DNA of 64,000 nt from CAVVDT01 sp963747005 (GTDB taxonomy: Bacteria; Pseudomonadota; Alphaproteobacteria; Rhizobiales; Aestuariivirgaceae): the NCBI GenBank assembly GCA_963747005.1, contig CAVVDT010000007.1:248001-312000 (forward strand), given 5' to 3'. Below, one piece after another: positions 1 through 8,004 of this stretch. The translations under genes were made by a program, and so were the position numbers. A model generated the notes under the pieces. It made no database searches and had not been told where the DNA came from. It saw nothing but the letters and a program-made list of their open reading frames with translations. The first letter of the stretch is position 1. The number at the start of each line of letters is the position of its first letter.

Positions 1-851
1 CCCTGACGAAATTACTTGCATCCACAGCCACCGCGGCGGTTGCCGCGCTGCTCATCGCCGCGCCGCTAGCCGCTCCGACCAAAGCCGCCACGCTGAAGGA
101 GTTGAAGGCACAGGGCTTTGCCCGCATCGCCATCGCCAACGAGCCCCCGTGGACGAAGGTCTCCTCCGATGGAAAGGTCTCCGGTGCTGCCCCTGACCTG
201 GCGCGGGCGGTGCTGCAGAAGCTCGGCGTCAAGGATATCGTGGCGTCGATCTCCGAATACGGCGCCATGATTCCGGGCCTGCAGGCGCGTCGCTTCGACA
301 TGGTGTCGGCGGGACTTTTCATCAAGCCGGAGCGCTGCGCGGCGGTTATCTTCTCGCAGCCCGATCTGTGCGATGCGGAGAGCTTCATGGTGAAGAAGGG
401 CAATCCCAAGGGCTTGAAGTCCTATGCCGATATCGCCAAGAGCGGCGCCAAGATCGGCGTTGTCGGCGGCGGCACGGAGGAAAAGCTTGCCATCGAGGCC
501 GGGGCCAAGCGTGAGAACGTCATCGTTGCCCCCGATCCGCAGTCGGGAGCGAAGATGCTGCAGGACGGGCGCATCGATGCCTTTGCACTGCCGGTCCTGT
601 CGATCAGCAGCCTCTTGAAGAAGGCCAACGATCCCAACCTGACGATGTTCGCTCCTGTCGAAGGCACGCCGATTTATTGCGCCGGCGTGGCTTTCCGCAA
701 GCAGGACACTGCCTTGCGCGATGCCTATGACAAGGAACTGGCCAAGATGAAGGCCGACGGGGAGTTCGCCAAGATCATTGAGCCTTACGGCTATTCAGCC
801 GCCGCTGCGATGCAGACCACCCGCAAGAAGCTGTGCGGAGGACCGAACTGA
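1..851 (+). CDS. ehuB: Ectoine/hydroxyectoine ABC transporter substrate-binding protein EhuB (5' end cut)
   Basis: This is a periplasmic solute-binding protein of the polar amino acid family (SBP_bac_3). The open frame runs to the left window edge. The first visible residues form a hydrophobic signal-peptide core (AAVAALLIAAPLAA), so only the extreme N-terminus is missing. The mature part contains a typical ligand-binding opening (IANEPPW) and a second lobe starting near GVVGGGTEEKLA. It heads an operon with two permeases and three ectoine-catabolism genes, and this context supports ectoine or hydroxyectoine as ligand. By sequence alone it could bind another polar amino acid, so the substrate is an inference. 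Confidence 0.85.
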   Translation, partial: LTKLLASTATAAVAALLIAAPLAAPTKAATLKELKAQGFARIAIANEPPWTKVSSDGKVSGAAPDLARAVLQKLGVKDIVASISEYGAMIPGLQARRFDMVSAGLFIKPERCAAVIFSQPDLCDAESFMVKKGNPKGLKSYADIAKSGAKIGVVGGGTEEKLAIEAGAKRENVIVAPDPQSGAKMLQDGRIDAFALPVLSISSLLKKANDPNLTMFAPVEGTPIYCAGVAFRKQDTALRDAYDKELAKMKADGEFAKIIEPYGYSAAAAMQTTRKKLCGGPN

Positions 852-925
852 GCCAACAGCAAGACGGGAGGCGGTGGCCGTCGTGCCGCCGCCTTCATGA
901 CCACAACGGGCCGGGTTGAGCGCAC

Positions 926-1585
926 ATGGAACAGTGGTGGGGATATCTCGGTCTGATCGCGCAGGGTGCGGTCGTCACCGCCCAGATCACGCTTCTGGGC
1001 TGCGCCCTGGCGCTGGCGGCAGCGTTTGTCGCCGGCATGGGGCGGATATCGAGGTACTGGCCGCTGCGCTGGCTGGCGACCGCCTACATCGAGTTCTTCC
1101 GCGGCACGTCGATTTTTGTCCAGTTGTTCTGGGCCTATTTCGTGTTGCCGTTGCTCGGCGTGCCGCTCTCCCCGTTGCAGGCGGGCGTGTTGGCGCTGGG
1201 GCTCAATGTCGGGGCCTACGGGGCCGAGGTGGTGCGCGGCGCCATCCAGTCGGTACCGCGCGAGCAATATGAAGCCTGCAAGGCCCTCAACCTGACGCGC
1301 ATGCAGGAACTGCGCCACATCATTGTGCCGCAGGCCTTTGTCTTGATGCTGCCGACCTTCGGCAACAACGCCATCGAACTGTTGAAAGGAACAGCGGTGG
1401 TATCGCTGATCTCGCTCGCCGACATGACCTTCCAGGCCCAGGTGGTGAGATCGCAGACTGGCTCGACAGCCATACCCTTCCTCACCATCATGGTGGTCTA
1501 TTTCATCTATTCGACCGTTATATCAGCCGCCATCCGCGGCCTCGAGCGACGCCTGTCGCGCGGCCTCGACGTGACCAAGGCCTGA
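926..1585 (+). CDS. ehuC: Ectoine/hydroxyectoine ABC transporter permease EhuC
   Basis: This is an inner-membrane permease of 219 residues, of the His/Glu/Gln (HisM/GlnP) type. It has several transmembrane helices, the family signature FFRGTSIFVQ near residue 55, and an EAA cytoplasmic loop near residues 115-135 (EACKALNLTRMQELRHIIVP) that contacts the ATPase. The next permease starts 5 bp downstream, so the two are co-transcribed and very likely form a heterodimer. Ectoine specificity rests on the adjacent EutABC genes. No ATPase gene is found between the permeases and the catabolic genes. Confidence 0.88.
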   Translation: MEQWWGYLGLIAQGAVVTAQITLLGCALALAAAFVAGMGRISRYWPLRWLATAYIEFFRGTSIFVQLFWAYFVLPLLGVPLSPLQAGVLALGLNVGAYGAEVVRGAIQSVPREQYEACKALNLTRMQELRHIIVPQAFVLMLPTFGNNAIELLKGTAVVSLISLADMTFQAQVVRSQTGSTAIPFLTIMVVYFIYSTVISAAIRGLERRLSRGLDVTKA

Positions 1586-1590
1586 GCGCC

Positions 1591-2250
1591 ATGGAATGGG
1601 ACTGGACATTCGTCTGGCAGATCCTGCCGCAACTGGGTGAGGGGGTGATCGTCACCATCGAGGCGACGGTGATGGGCACAATCGTAGCCATGGTGCTGGG
1701 CCTGGCACTTGCCATCGCGCGGCGCTCGTCCAACAAGGCGATATCGCGCCTGCTGGGGTTCCTCGCCGACTTCGTGCGCGGTACACCGCTTCTGGTGCAG
1801 CTTTATTTCCTCTTCTACATCCTGCCCGATGTCGGCATCCTGCTGCCGCCGCTGGTGGCGGGCGTCATCGGTCTGGGGGTGCACTACGCGACCTATACAG
1901 CCGAGGTCTATCGCGCCGGCATCGACAACATCGCGCGCGGGCAATGGGAGGCGGCCAAGGCCGTCAACCTCGATGCCCGCCAGACCTGGATCCACATCAT
2001 CATCCCGCAGGCGATCCCGCCGATGATCCCGGCGCTTGCCAACTATTTCGTGGCCATGTTCAAGGAAACGCCGCTGCTTGCCGCCATCACCGTCATGGAA
2101 CTCATGGGCCAGGCCCGCTCGATCGCCAACTACAATTACAAGTACGCCGAGCCGATGACGCTGGTCGGCCTGTTCTTCCTCGCCGTGAGCATTCCCTCGG
2201 TCATCGGGTTGCGCTATCTGGAGCGCCGCTACAGCCGCAGGGAACGGTAG
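1591..2250 (+). CDS. ehuD: Ectoine/hydroxyectoine ABC transporter permease EhuD
   Basis: This second permease of the ectoine importer has 219 residues, the same length as EhuC. It shows the matching DFVRGTPLLVQ signature near residue 60 and an EAA loop near residue 115 (EAAKAVNLDARQTWIHIIIP). Five or so transmembrane segments are visible. It starts 5 bp after ehuC and ends 12 bp before eutA, consistent with one transcript. It would pair with EhuC and need an ATPase (EhuA) encoded outside the window. Confidence 0.88.
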   Translation: MEWDWTFVWQILPQLGEGVIVTIEATVMGTIVAMVLGLALAIARRSSNKAISRLLGFLADFVRGTPLLVQLYFLFYILPDVGILLPPLVAGVIGLGVHYATYTAEVYRAGIDNIARGQWEAAKAVNLDARQTWIHIIIPQAIPPMIPALANYFVAMFKETPLLAAITVMELMGQARSIANYNYKYAEPMTLVGLFFLAVSIPSVIGLRYLERRYSRRER

Positions 2251-2262
2251 TCAATACACGCC

Positions 2263-3057
2263 ATGAATCTGCCGCAGGTCTCCATCGCCACCTCGAAGGT
2301 CCGTTTCGAGGAACGCGCGGCCGTGAAACGCCTCGGGTTGATCGCGCTGGCGACCGATCTGACGAGCGAACGCGATTTCGCCCGGCTCATACCGGCGGAG
2401 CGGGCGGCAGTGCATGTGGCGCGCCTTGCCTACGAAAATCCGACCACGCCGGAAAACCTGTACAAAATGGCGCCGCGGCTGACCGCTGCCGCCGAGCTGA
2501 TCCTGCCGGGTGAGCCGCTTGCGGCGGTGTGTTTCAGTTGCACCGCGGCTTCGGTGGTGATCGGCGATGATGCCATCGCGGAGACCGTCCATGCCGCCCG
2601 CCCCGGCGTACCGGTGGTCACGCCGACAGGGGCGGCGCGGCTGGCCTTCGCGGCGCTGGGGATCAGGCGCATCGCCATCCTCACCCCCTACCTGATCGAG
2701 ACCAGCCGACCGATGACGGATTATTTCATCCGTAACGGGTTCGAGGTGTCGCGGCTCGACTGCTTCGGGCTGAAGGACGACCGCCAGATGGCGCGTGTTG
2801 CCCGCGACAGCATTGTCGAGGCGGCCTGCGCCATTGCCACACCCGAAGCCGACGGGATATTCATCTCATGCACGGCGCTTCCGGCACTGGGAGTGATCGA
2901 AGAGATCGAGGCACGAACGGGCAAGCCGATCGTCACTTCCAACCAGGCGAGCATCTGGGCGATGCTGCGCCATGCCGGACTGGCGGACGCACCGGTGGGC
3001 TTCGGGCGGTTGTTCGCCCATGGCCTGCCGTCGCATGGCAAGGGAGCCGTCGCATGA
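2263..3057 (+). CDS. eutA: Ectoine utilization protein EutA (Asp/Glu racemase-like)
   Basis: This 264-residue protein belongs to the aspartate/glutamate racemase and arylmalonate decarboxylase fold family. The two active-site cysteine motifs expected for this fold are visible as CFSCTAASVV near residue 88 and FISCTALPAL near residue 205. In known ectoine-degradation clusters EutA lies directly before EutB and EutC and is needed for hydroxyectoine use, probably as a racemase or epimerase. That role comes from the family, not from this sequence. Its stop codon overlaps the eutB start in an ATGA arrangement, so the two are translationally coupled. Confidence 0.85.
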   Translation: MNLPQVSIATSKVRFEERAAVKRLGLIALATDLTSERDFARLIPAERAAVHVARLAYENPTTPENLYKMAPRLTAAAELILPGEPLAAVCFSCTAASVVIGDDAIAETVHAARPGVPVVTPTGAARLAFAALGIRRIAILTPYLIETSRPMTDYFIRNGFEVSRLDCFGLKDDRQMARVARDSIVEAACAIATPEADGIFISCTALPALGVIEEIEARTGKPIVTSNQASIWAMLRHAGLADAPVGFGRLFAHGLPSHGKGAVA

Positions 3058-4055
3058 CGGATACATCGTCGATAGGGCTTGCCGAGATTGAAGCCGCACG
3101 CGCTGCCATCGCCGGCAGCATCCGGCAGACACCCGTGCAGCCGTCCTCCTCGCTTTCGACACTCACCGGTGTGCGGGTCCATCTCAAGTGCGAGCACCAT
3201 CAGGTAACCGGCAGCTTCAAGGTGCGGGGGGCCTCCAACGCCGTCCTGCGCCTCAGCGAAGACCAACGCCGCAACGGCGTCGTGGGGGTTTCGACCGGCA
3301 ATCATGGCCGCGGTCTCGCCCATGCGGCGCGCCAGGCGGGTGCCCGGTGCATCATCTGCATGTCCGAACTGGTGCCGCAGAACAAGATCGACGGCATCAA
3401 GGCACTAGGCGCCGAGGTGCGTATCGTCGGTGCCTCGCAGGACGATGCCCAGGTCGAGGTCGACCGTCTGGTCGGCGAAGACGGCATGACCATGGTACCG
3501 CCCTTCGACCATCCCGACATCATTGCCGGACAGGGGACGCTGGGGCTTGAACTGATCGAGCAGGTGCCGGAGGCTGAATACGTGCTGGTGCAGCTTTCGG
3601 GCGGCGGGCTTATCTCGGGCGTGGCGGCGGCAGTGAAGGCAAAGCGCCCGGATATCCGCGTCATCGGCGCCTCGATGGAGCGCGGGGCGGCGATGTACCA
3701 GTGTCTGAAGGCCGGCAGGCCGGTGCCGGTGGAGGAGGTGCCGACGCTGGCCGATTCGCTGGGCGGCGGCATCGGCCTCGACAACCGCTATACCTTCACC
3801 ATGGTGCGCGATCTGGTGGACGATGTGGTGCTGGTCAGCGAGGCCGAGATCGCCGCGGCCATCCGCCACGCCTATTGGCAGGAAGGCCAGATCGTCGAAG
3901 GCTCAGGATCGGTCGGCATGGCGGCGTTGCTCAGCGGCAAGGTGCGTCCGTCAGGCCCCACCGTCGTGCTGCTCAGCGGCGGCAATATCGCCATGAAGCT
4001 GCATCATCGTATCATTTCGGGCGAAGACGTCGATGTCACCAAGGGGATGTCGTGA
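3054..4055 (+). CDS. eutB: Hydroxyectoine utilization dehydratase EutB (threonine dehydratase-like)
   Basis: This is a PLP-dependent fold-type II enzyme of 333 residues, related to threonine/serine dehydratases. The PLP lysine lies in TGSFKVRGA near residue 52, and the glycine-rich phosphate loop is LSGGGLISG near residue 180. In ectoine catabolism EutB is thought to dehydrate the hydroxyl-bearing intermediate so that hydroxyectoine joins the ectoine route. The start is the ATG overlapping the eutA stop. A longer open frame extends upstream but is only read-through of the eutA region. It overlaps or abuts eutC. Confidence 0.87.
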   Translation: MTDTSSIGLAEIEAARAAIAGSIRQTPVQPSSSLSTLTGVRVHLKCEHHQVTGSFKVRGASNAVLRLSEDQRRNGVVGVSTGNHGRGLAHAARQAGARCIICMSELVPQNKIDGIKALGAEVRIVGASQDDAQVEVDRLVGEDGMTMVPPFDHPDIIAGQGTLGLELIEQVPEAEYVLVQLSGGGLISGVAAAVKAKRPDIRVIGASMERGAAMYQCLKAGRPVPVEEVPTLADSLGGGIGLDNRYTFTMVRDLVDDVVLVSEAEIAAAIRHAYWQEGQIVEGSGSVGMAALLSGKVRPSGPTVVLLSGGNIAMKLHHRIISGEDVDVTKGMS

Positions 4056-4057
4056 AG

Positions 4058-5050
4058 ATGCCGACCATCAGGCTGCTCAGCGAAAAGGACCTGCGGCAGG
4101 CGGTGCGGCTCGATCTCGACGCCATCGCCTGCATCGAAAAGGCGTTTGCAGCGCTCGCCGGGGGCAAGGTGGTGATGCCGCCGATCCTTTCCATGGCGAT
4201 CCCTGACCATAATGGCGAGGTCGATGTGAAGACCGCCTACGTGCCGGGCATCGACTCCTTTGCCATAAAAATGTCGCCGGGTTTCTTCGACAATCCCAGG
4301 CTCGGATTGCCGAGCACCTCGGGGCTGATGATCCTGTTCTCCGCCCGTACCGGCATGCTCGAGGCGCTGCTGCTTGACAATGGCTATCTGACCGATGTGC
4401 GCACCGCTGCGGCCGGCGCGGTGGCCGCCCGGCATCTGGCGCGCAAGGATGCTCACCGCGCCTGCATCATCGGCGCCGGAACTCAGGCGCGGCTGCAACT
4501 GGAAGCCTTATCCCTGGTGCGTCCGATCGCCCATGCCACGATATGGGCGCGCGATCACGGCAAGGCGGTAGCCGCCGCGCACGCCTTGAGCGGGCATCTT
4601 GGCATTCAGGTGGAGGCGGCGCGCGACGCCGAAAGGGCGGTGAGTTCAGCGGATGTGATCGTTACCACCACGCCCTCGGCCACGCCGCTCGTGATGGCCG
4701 ACTGGCTGCGGCCGGGTCAGCATGTGACGGCCATGGGATCGGACCAGCATCACAAGAACGAGCTCGATCCGGCCTGCCTCGGCCGGGCTGATCTCTATGT
4801 ACCCGACCGGCGCTCGCAGACCGAAAGGCTCGGAGAACTGCGTGCTGCCATCGCCGCAGGCGTCATCAAGGCCGATGCCGTTTTCCCCGAGCTCGGCGAC
4901 ATCGTCGCCGGCCACGCGCCCGGCCGCGTGTCGGATGAAGCGATCACCGTCGCGGATCTGACGGGCACCGGTGTGCAAGACACCGCCATCGCCACCTTCG
5001 CCCGCCAGCGCGCCGAAGCGGTGGGCGCGGGCAACGATTTCACGACCTGA
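4058..5050 (+). CDS. eutC: Ectoine utilization protein EutC (ornithine cyclodeaminase family)
   Basis: This NAD-binding enzyme of about 330 residues belongs to the ornithine cyclodeaminase/mu-crystallin family. The Rossmann motif IIGAGTQARLQLEAL is near residue 140 and the family motif DVRTAAAGAVAARHLA near residue 113. In ectoine clusters EutC accompanies EutB and EutA; its exact reaction is less certain. The chosen ATG gives the family-typical start MPTIRLLSEKDLR. An in-frame GTG six bases earlier overlaps the eutB stop as GTGA and is also possible. The usual downstream genes eutD and eutE are absent; the next gene is convergent. Confidence 0.85.
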   Translation: MPTIRLLSEKDLRQAVRLDLDAIACIEKAFAALAGGKVVMPPILSMAIPDHNGEVDVKTAYVPGIDSFAIKMSPGFFDNPRLGLPSTSGLMILFSARTGMLEALLLDNGYLTDVRTAAAGAVAARHLARKDAHRACIIGAGTQARLQLEALSLVRPIAHATIWARDHGKAVAAAHALSGHLGIQVEAARDAERAVSSADVIVTTTPSATPLVMADWLRPGQHVTAMGSDQHHKNELDPACLGRADLYVPDRRSQTERLGELRAAIAAGVIKADAVFPELGDIVAGHAPGRVSDEAITVADLTGTGVQDTAIATFARQRAEAVGAGNDFTT

Positions 5051-5071
5051 AGAAAATCGACCGCCCGTGCC

Positions 5072-6067
5072 TCACCCGTAGCCGTTGGCGCGAAACCAGG
5101 CAATGGCATCAGCGAAGGCAACACGGGCGGGGCGCGGGGCGTAGCCGAGCTCGGCGATGGCCTTGTCGGAGCAGAAATACATGTGGTGGCGGGCAAGCCT
5201 GACCCCGTCGACGGTGACAAACGGTTCGACGTCGCCCGCCAGGCGCGCAAACAGCTCGGCGCCATAGGCGATCGGCAGAACCGCCGCGTTGGGCAACCGG
5301 AAGCGCGGCGGCCTGACGCCCGACGTCTTGCAGATGGCGATGAGAATGTCCTTCAGCGACATGTTCTCGCCGCCGAGGATATAGGATTGGCCGATGCGGC
5401 CCCTGGCGTGAGCCAGGAGATGGCCCTCGGCCACATCGTCCACATGCACCACGTTGAGGCCGGTATCCACATAGGCGGGCATGCGGCCGGTCATCGCCTG
5501 GACGACAATGCGGCCGGTGGGCGTCGGCTTGACGTCGCGCGGTCCAAAGGGCGTGGACGGCTTGACGATCACCACCGGCGCGCCTTCGTTGTCGATCAAC
5601 CGCTTGACCTGCTGCTCGGCGAGGAATTTCGAGCGCTTGTAGTGGCTGATCATCTCTTCCAGTGTGCCGATGTCGGCTTCGTTCGACGGTACATCGCCGG
5701 CGGGTGGCTTGAGGGTGGCGACGCTGCTGGTATAGACGATGCGCCGGACGCCGGCACGGGTGGCCGCGGTGATGATGGCGGCGGTTGCATCGACATTTGC
5801 CTCATACATCTCGGCGGGTTCGCGCAGCCACATGCGGTAATCGGCGGCAACGTGGAAGACGGCGTCCATCCCCGCGACAGCCGCCTCGCGGCTCGCTGCA
5901 TCGCGCAAGTCGCCCTCCACCAGTTCCAGGTCCAGGTCGGCCACATTGCGGCGATCGCTTCCCGGCCTGACGAGGGCGCGCACCCGCCAGCCCTCATTAC
6001 GCAAGCGGCGGGCGACGGAGGAACCCACGAAGCCGGTGGCTCCCGTTACCAGTGCTGATTGTTTCAA
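5072..6067 (-). CDS. hpnA: Hopanoid-associated sugar epimerase HpnA (NAD-dependent epimerase/dehydratase)
   Basis: This is an extended short-chain dehydrogenase of 331 residues. The N-terminal nucleotide-binding motif is GATGFVGSS (residues 8-16) and the catalytic YxxxK motif is YKRSK near residue 142. The segment FHVAADYRMW and the neighbourhood (hpnK, hpnN, hpnM, hpnI, hpnL) match the hopanoid-associated epimerase HpnA. The substrate is not established; a nucleotide sugar or the hopanoid side chain is likely. It is transcribed divergently from hpnK with a 76-bp gap. A ceramide-reductase role is an alternative worth testing, because CerR belongs to the same superfamily and is missing from the sphingolipid region. 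Confidence 0.82.
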   Translation of the reverse strand: MKQSALVTGATGFVGSSVARRLRNEGWRVRALVRPGSDRRNVADLDLELVEGDLRDAASREAAVAGMDAVFHVAADYRMWLREPAEMYEANVDATAAIITAATRAGVRRIVYTSSVATLKPPAGDVPSNEADIGTLEEMISHYKRSKFLAEQQVKRLIDNEGAPVVIVKPSTPFGPRDVKPTPTGRIVVQAMTGRMPAYVDTGLNVVHVDDVAEGHLLAHARGRIGQSYILGGENMSLKDILIAICKTSGVRPPRFRLPNAAVLPIAYGAELFARLAGDVEPFVTVDGVRLARHHMYFCSDKAIAELGYAPRPARVAFADAIAWFRANGYG

Positions 6068-6143
6068 TTACAGGTCTCGCGCTTTGACAGGCTGTTCATC
6101 AAACTGTAGTGCATCGCCCCTTCGGGGAAGTTCCAACCTGCTT

Positions 6144-7028
6144 ATGCTGCAAGCGATGCGTCCTGTCATCATCACTGCCGATGATTTTGGCTATAGTTTG
6201 GAGATCAACGAGGCGGTCGAGCAGGCCCATCGCGACGGCGTGCTGAGTGCCGCCAGCCTGATGGTGTCGGGTGCTGCCGCCGGCGACGCAATACGCCGCG
6301 CGCATGCCATGCCCGGCCTGAGCGTCGGGCTTCACCTCGTACTGGTGCAGGGCAAACCGGTGCTGCCGGCGGCGGAAATCCCCGCCATCGTTGCCGAAGA
6401 TGGTCGATTTCCCGACAATCTCGCCGCTGCCGGTTTCGGCTGGTTTTTCAGGCCCGGCGCGCGCGCTCAGCTTGCCCGCGAGATCGCTGCCCAGTTCGCG
6501 GCTTTCCGTGCCAGCGGCCTCCACCTCGATCACGTCAACGGGCACAACCACATGCATCTGCATCCAACCGTGCTTGGCATGATCATGGGCGAATGCCGGT
6601 GCAACGGGGGCGAATCGATCCGACTGCCGCGCGAGCCCTTCGGCCTCAGCCACGGGAGCGAATTTTCCGCCGCCTGGGTTGCCGCGCTCGCCGGGCGGGC
6701 GGGTCTCGGGCCATGGTTGGTCCTGATGCGGGCACGGTTGAGGGGTGCCGGCCTTCATTGCAACGACTGGTTGCTCGGCATGCATGACGCCGGTCATGTG
6801 AACGAAGCCAAGCTGTTGGAATTTCTCGATAAGCTTCCGGGCGGCTTGACGGAAATACACTGTCACCCTGCAGCGCGCCTATCGCCCGATATCGTCAGCG
6901 CCATGCCCGGTTATGACAACGTGGTCGAACTTGCGGCACTGACCAGTCCGAGGGTCAAGGAGCGAATCACGCAGCTTGGACTACGACCGGTGGGGTTCGC
7001 GGGTGCGCGATCGTCCAATGCTTGTTAA
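6144..7028 (+). CDS. hpnK: Hopanoid biosynthesis-associated deacetylase HpnK (YdjC-like)
   Basis: This is a YdjC/ChbG-type carbohydrate deacetylase of about 294 residues. Metal-binding motifs are visible: TADDFG near the N-terminus, the histidine-rich NGHNHMHLHP near residue 130, and IHCHP near residue 235. In Burkholderia HpnK deacetylates N-acetylglucosaminyl bacteriohopanetetrol made by HpnI, giving the glucosamine form, and an hpnI homologue lies in this cluster. Two ATGs, 12 bases apart (6144 and 6156), are both plausible starts. The second gives the family-typical MRPVIITADDFG. Confidence 0.85.
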   Translation: MLQAMRPVIITADDFGYSLEINEAVEQAHRDGVLSAASLMVSGAAAGDAIRRAHAMPGLSVGLHLVLVQGKPVLPAAEIPAIVAEDGRFPDNLAAAGFGWFFRPGARAQLAREIAAQFAAFRASGLHLDHVNGHNHMHLHPTVLGMIMGECRCNGGESIRLPREPFGLSHGSEFSAAWVAALAGRAGLGPWLVLMRARLRGAGLHCNDWLLGMHDAGHVNEAKLLEFLDKLPGGLTEIHCHPAARLSPDIVSAMPGYDNVVELAALTSPRVKERITQLGLRPVGFAGARSSNAC

Positions 7029-7131
7029 GCCCTTGCCTGCTTATTCGTTCTATTATACACGGAGGACCGGAGAGCCACGGCTCGAGACTGGTCTTTTTCG
7101 GGGGATCAGTTCAAACATAAAGTGACGTTAT

Positions 7132-7983
7132 ATGTTAAGTTCGAACGGCGTAGCGCTGCCGCGGGCCGCGCGGTATGTCGGGTGGCTCGATCCGTGTGTT
7201 CCGGCCCAACTGGGGGGTCGGGCGGCGAGCCAGAAGCTGAACGAGGAAGGCTACATCTTTCTCAAGGGGCTTCTGCCACGCGATCTCGTTCTTGACGTGC
7301 GCGAGCGCTATTTCGACCGGCTCGACCGGTCCTTCTTCAAGGATGGAGATACCCGGCGCGGTGAGTTTTCCGGCACCGTTCCGCCGCAGGACAAGGCCTT
7401 CGGCGTTGAGGGTCATCCGGCCTACGAGTTCGTTCGCAGTCTGGCGTTCCGTGCCTTCGCGGATCATCCAAAGCTTGCCGCGACGGCGGAAATGCTGATG
7501 GGCTCGCCTGCCGAGCGCATCCGGCGCACGCCGTTCAGGCATTTCATCCCCGGCACCAGCAAGGCTTCGCGCGCCCACGCCGACGGCGCCTATATCAGCA
7601 ACAATGCCGCCGATGTCCTGACTTTCTGGGTTCCGCTCGGCGACTGTCCGGTCGAGGCGGGTGGGCTTGTCTATCTCGAGGGCTCGCACGATCTTCCCGA
7701 ACTCGACGAGACGATGCGCCAGGAGGCGCCCAACGATCGTCCGAACGACCGCCGCCCGGTCACCCACGATCTGAAATGGATCGCCGAAAAAACCGGACAC
7801 CGTTGGCTGATCGCCAATTACGAGGCCGGCGATGTGGTGGTGCATCTGGCGTCCATCATCCATGCCTCGCTCGACCCGGTGTGCGACGTTATGCGCCTGT
7901 CCACCGATATCCGTTTCGTGCGCAAGGGTGTTGCATGCGACCCGCGCTGGCGCAATGACTGGGCCGCTGACGACGGCTATTGA
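7132..7983 (+). CDS. Phytanoyl-CoA dioxygenase (PhyH) family protein
   Basis: This 283-residue protein is in the Fe(II)/2-oxoglutarate dioxygenase superfamily, PhyH type. The HxD iron ligands are in RAHADGAYI near residue 145, the distal histidine is in SIIHASLDP near residue 245, and the 2-oxoglutarate-binding arginine is probably in MRLSTDIRF. All three iron ligands therefore appear intact. It lies between hpnK and hpnN, with hpnN starting 21 bp downstream, so it is very likely co-expressed with hopanoid genes. A hydroxylation of a hopanoid or other lipid is inferred from that position only. Confidence 0.72.
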   Translation: MLSSNGVALPRAARYVGWLDPCVPAQLGGRAASQKLNEEGYIFLKGLLPRDLVLDVRERYFDRLDRSFFKDGDTRRGEFSGTVPPQDKAFGVEGHPAYEFVRSLAFRAFADHPKLAATAEMLMGSPAERIRRTPFRHFIPGTSKASRAHADGAYISNNAADVLTFWVPLGDCPVEAGGLVYLEGSHDLPELDETMRQEAPNDRPNDRRPVTHDLKWIAEKTGHRWLIANYEAGDVVVHLASIIHASLDPVCDVMRLSTDIRFVRKGVACDPRWRNDWAADDGY

Positions 7984-8004
7984 TCGGCGGATTACAGGCG
8001 GCCT

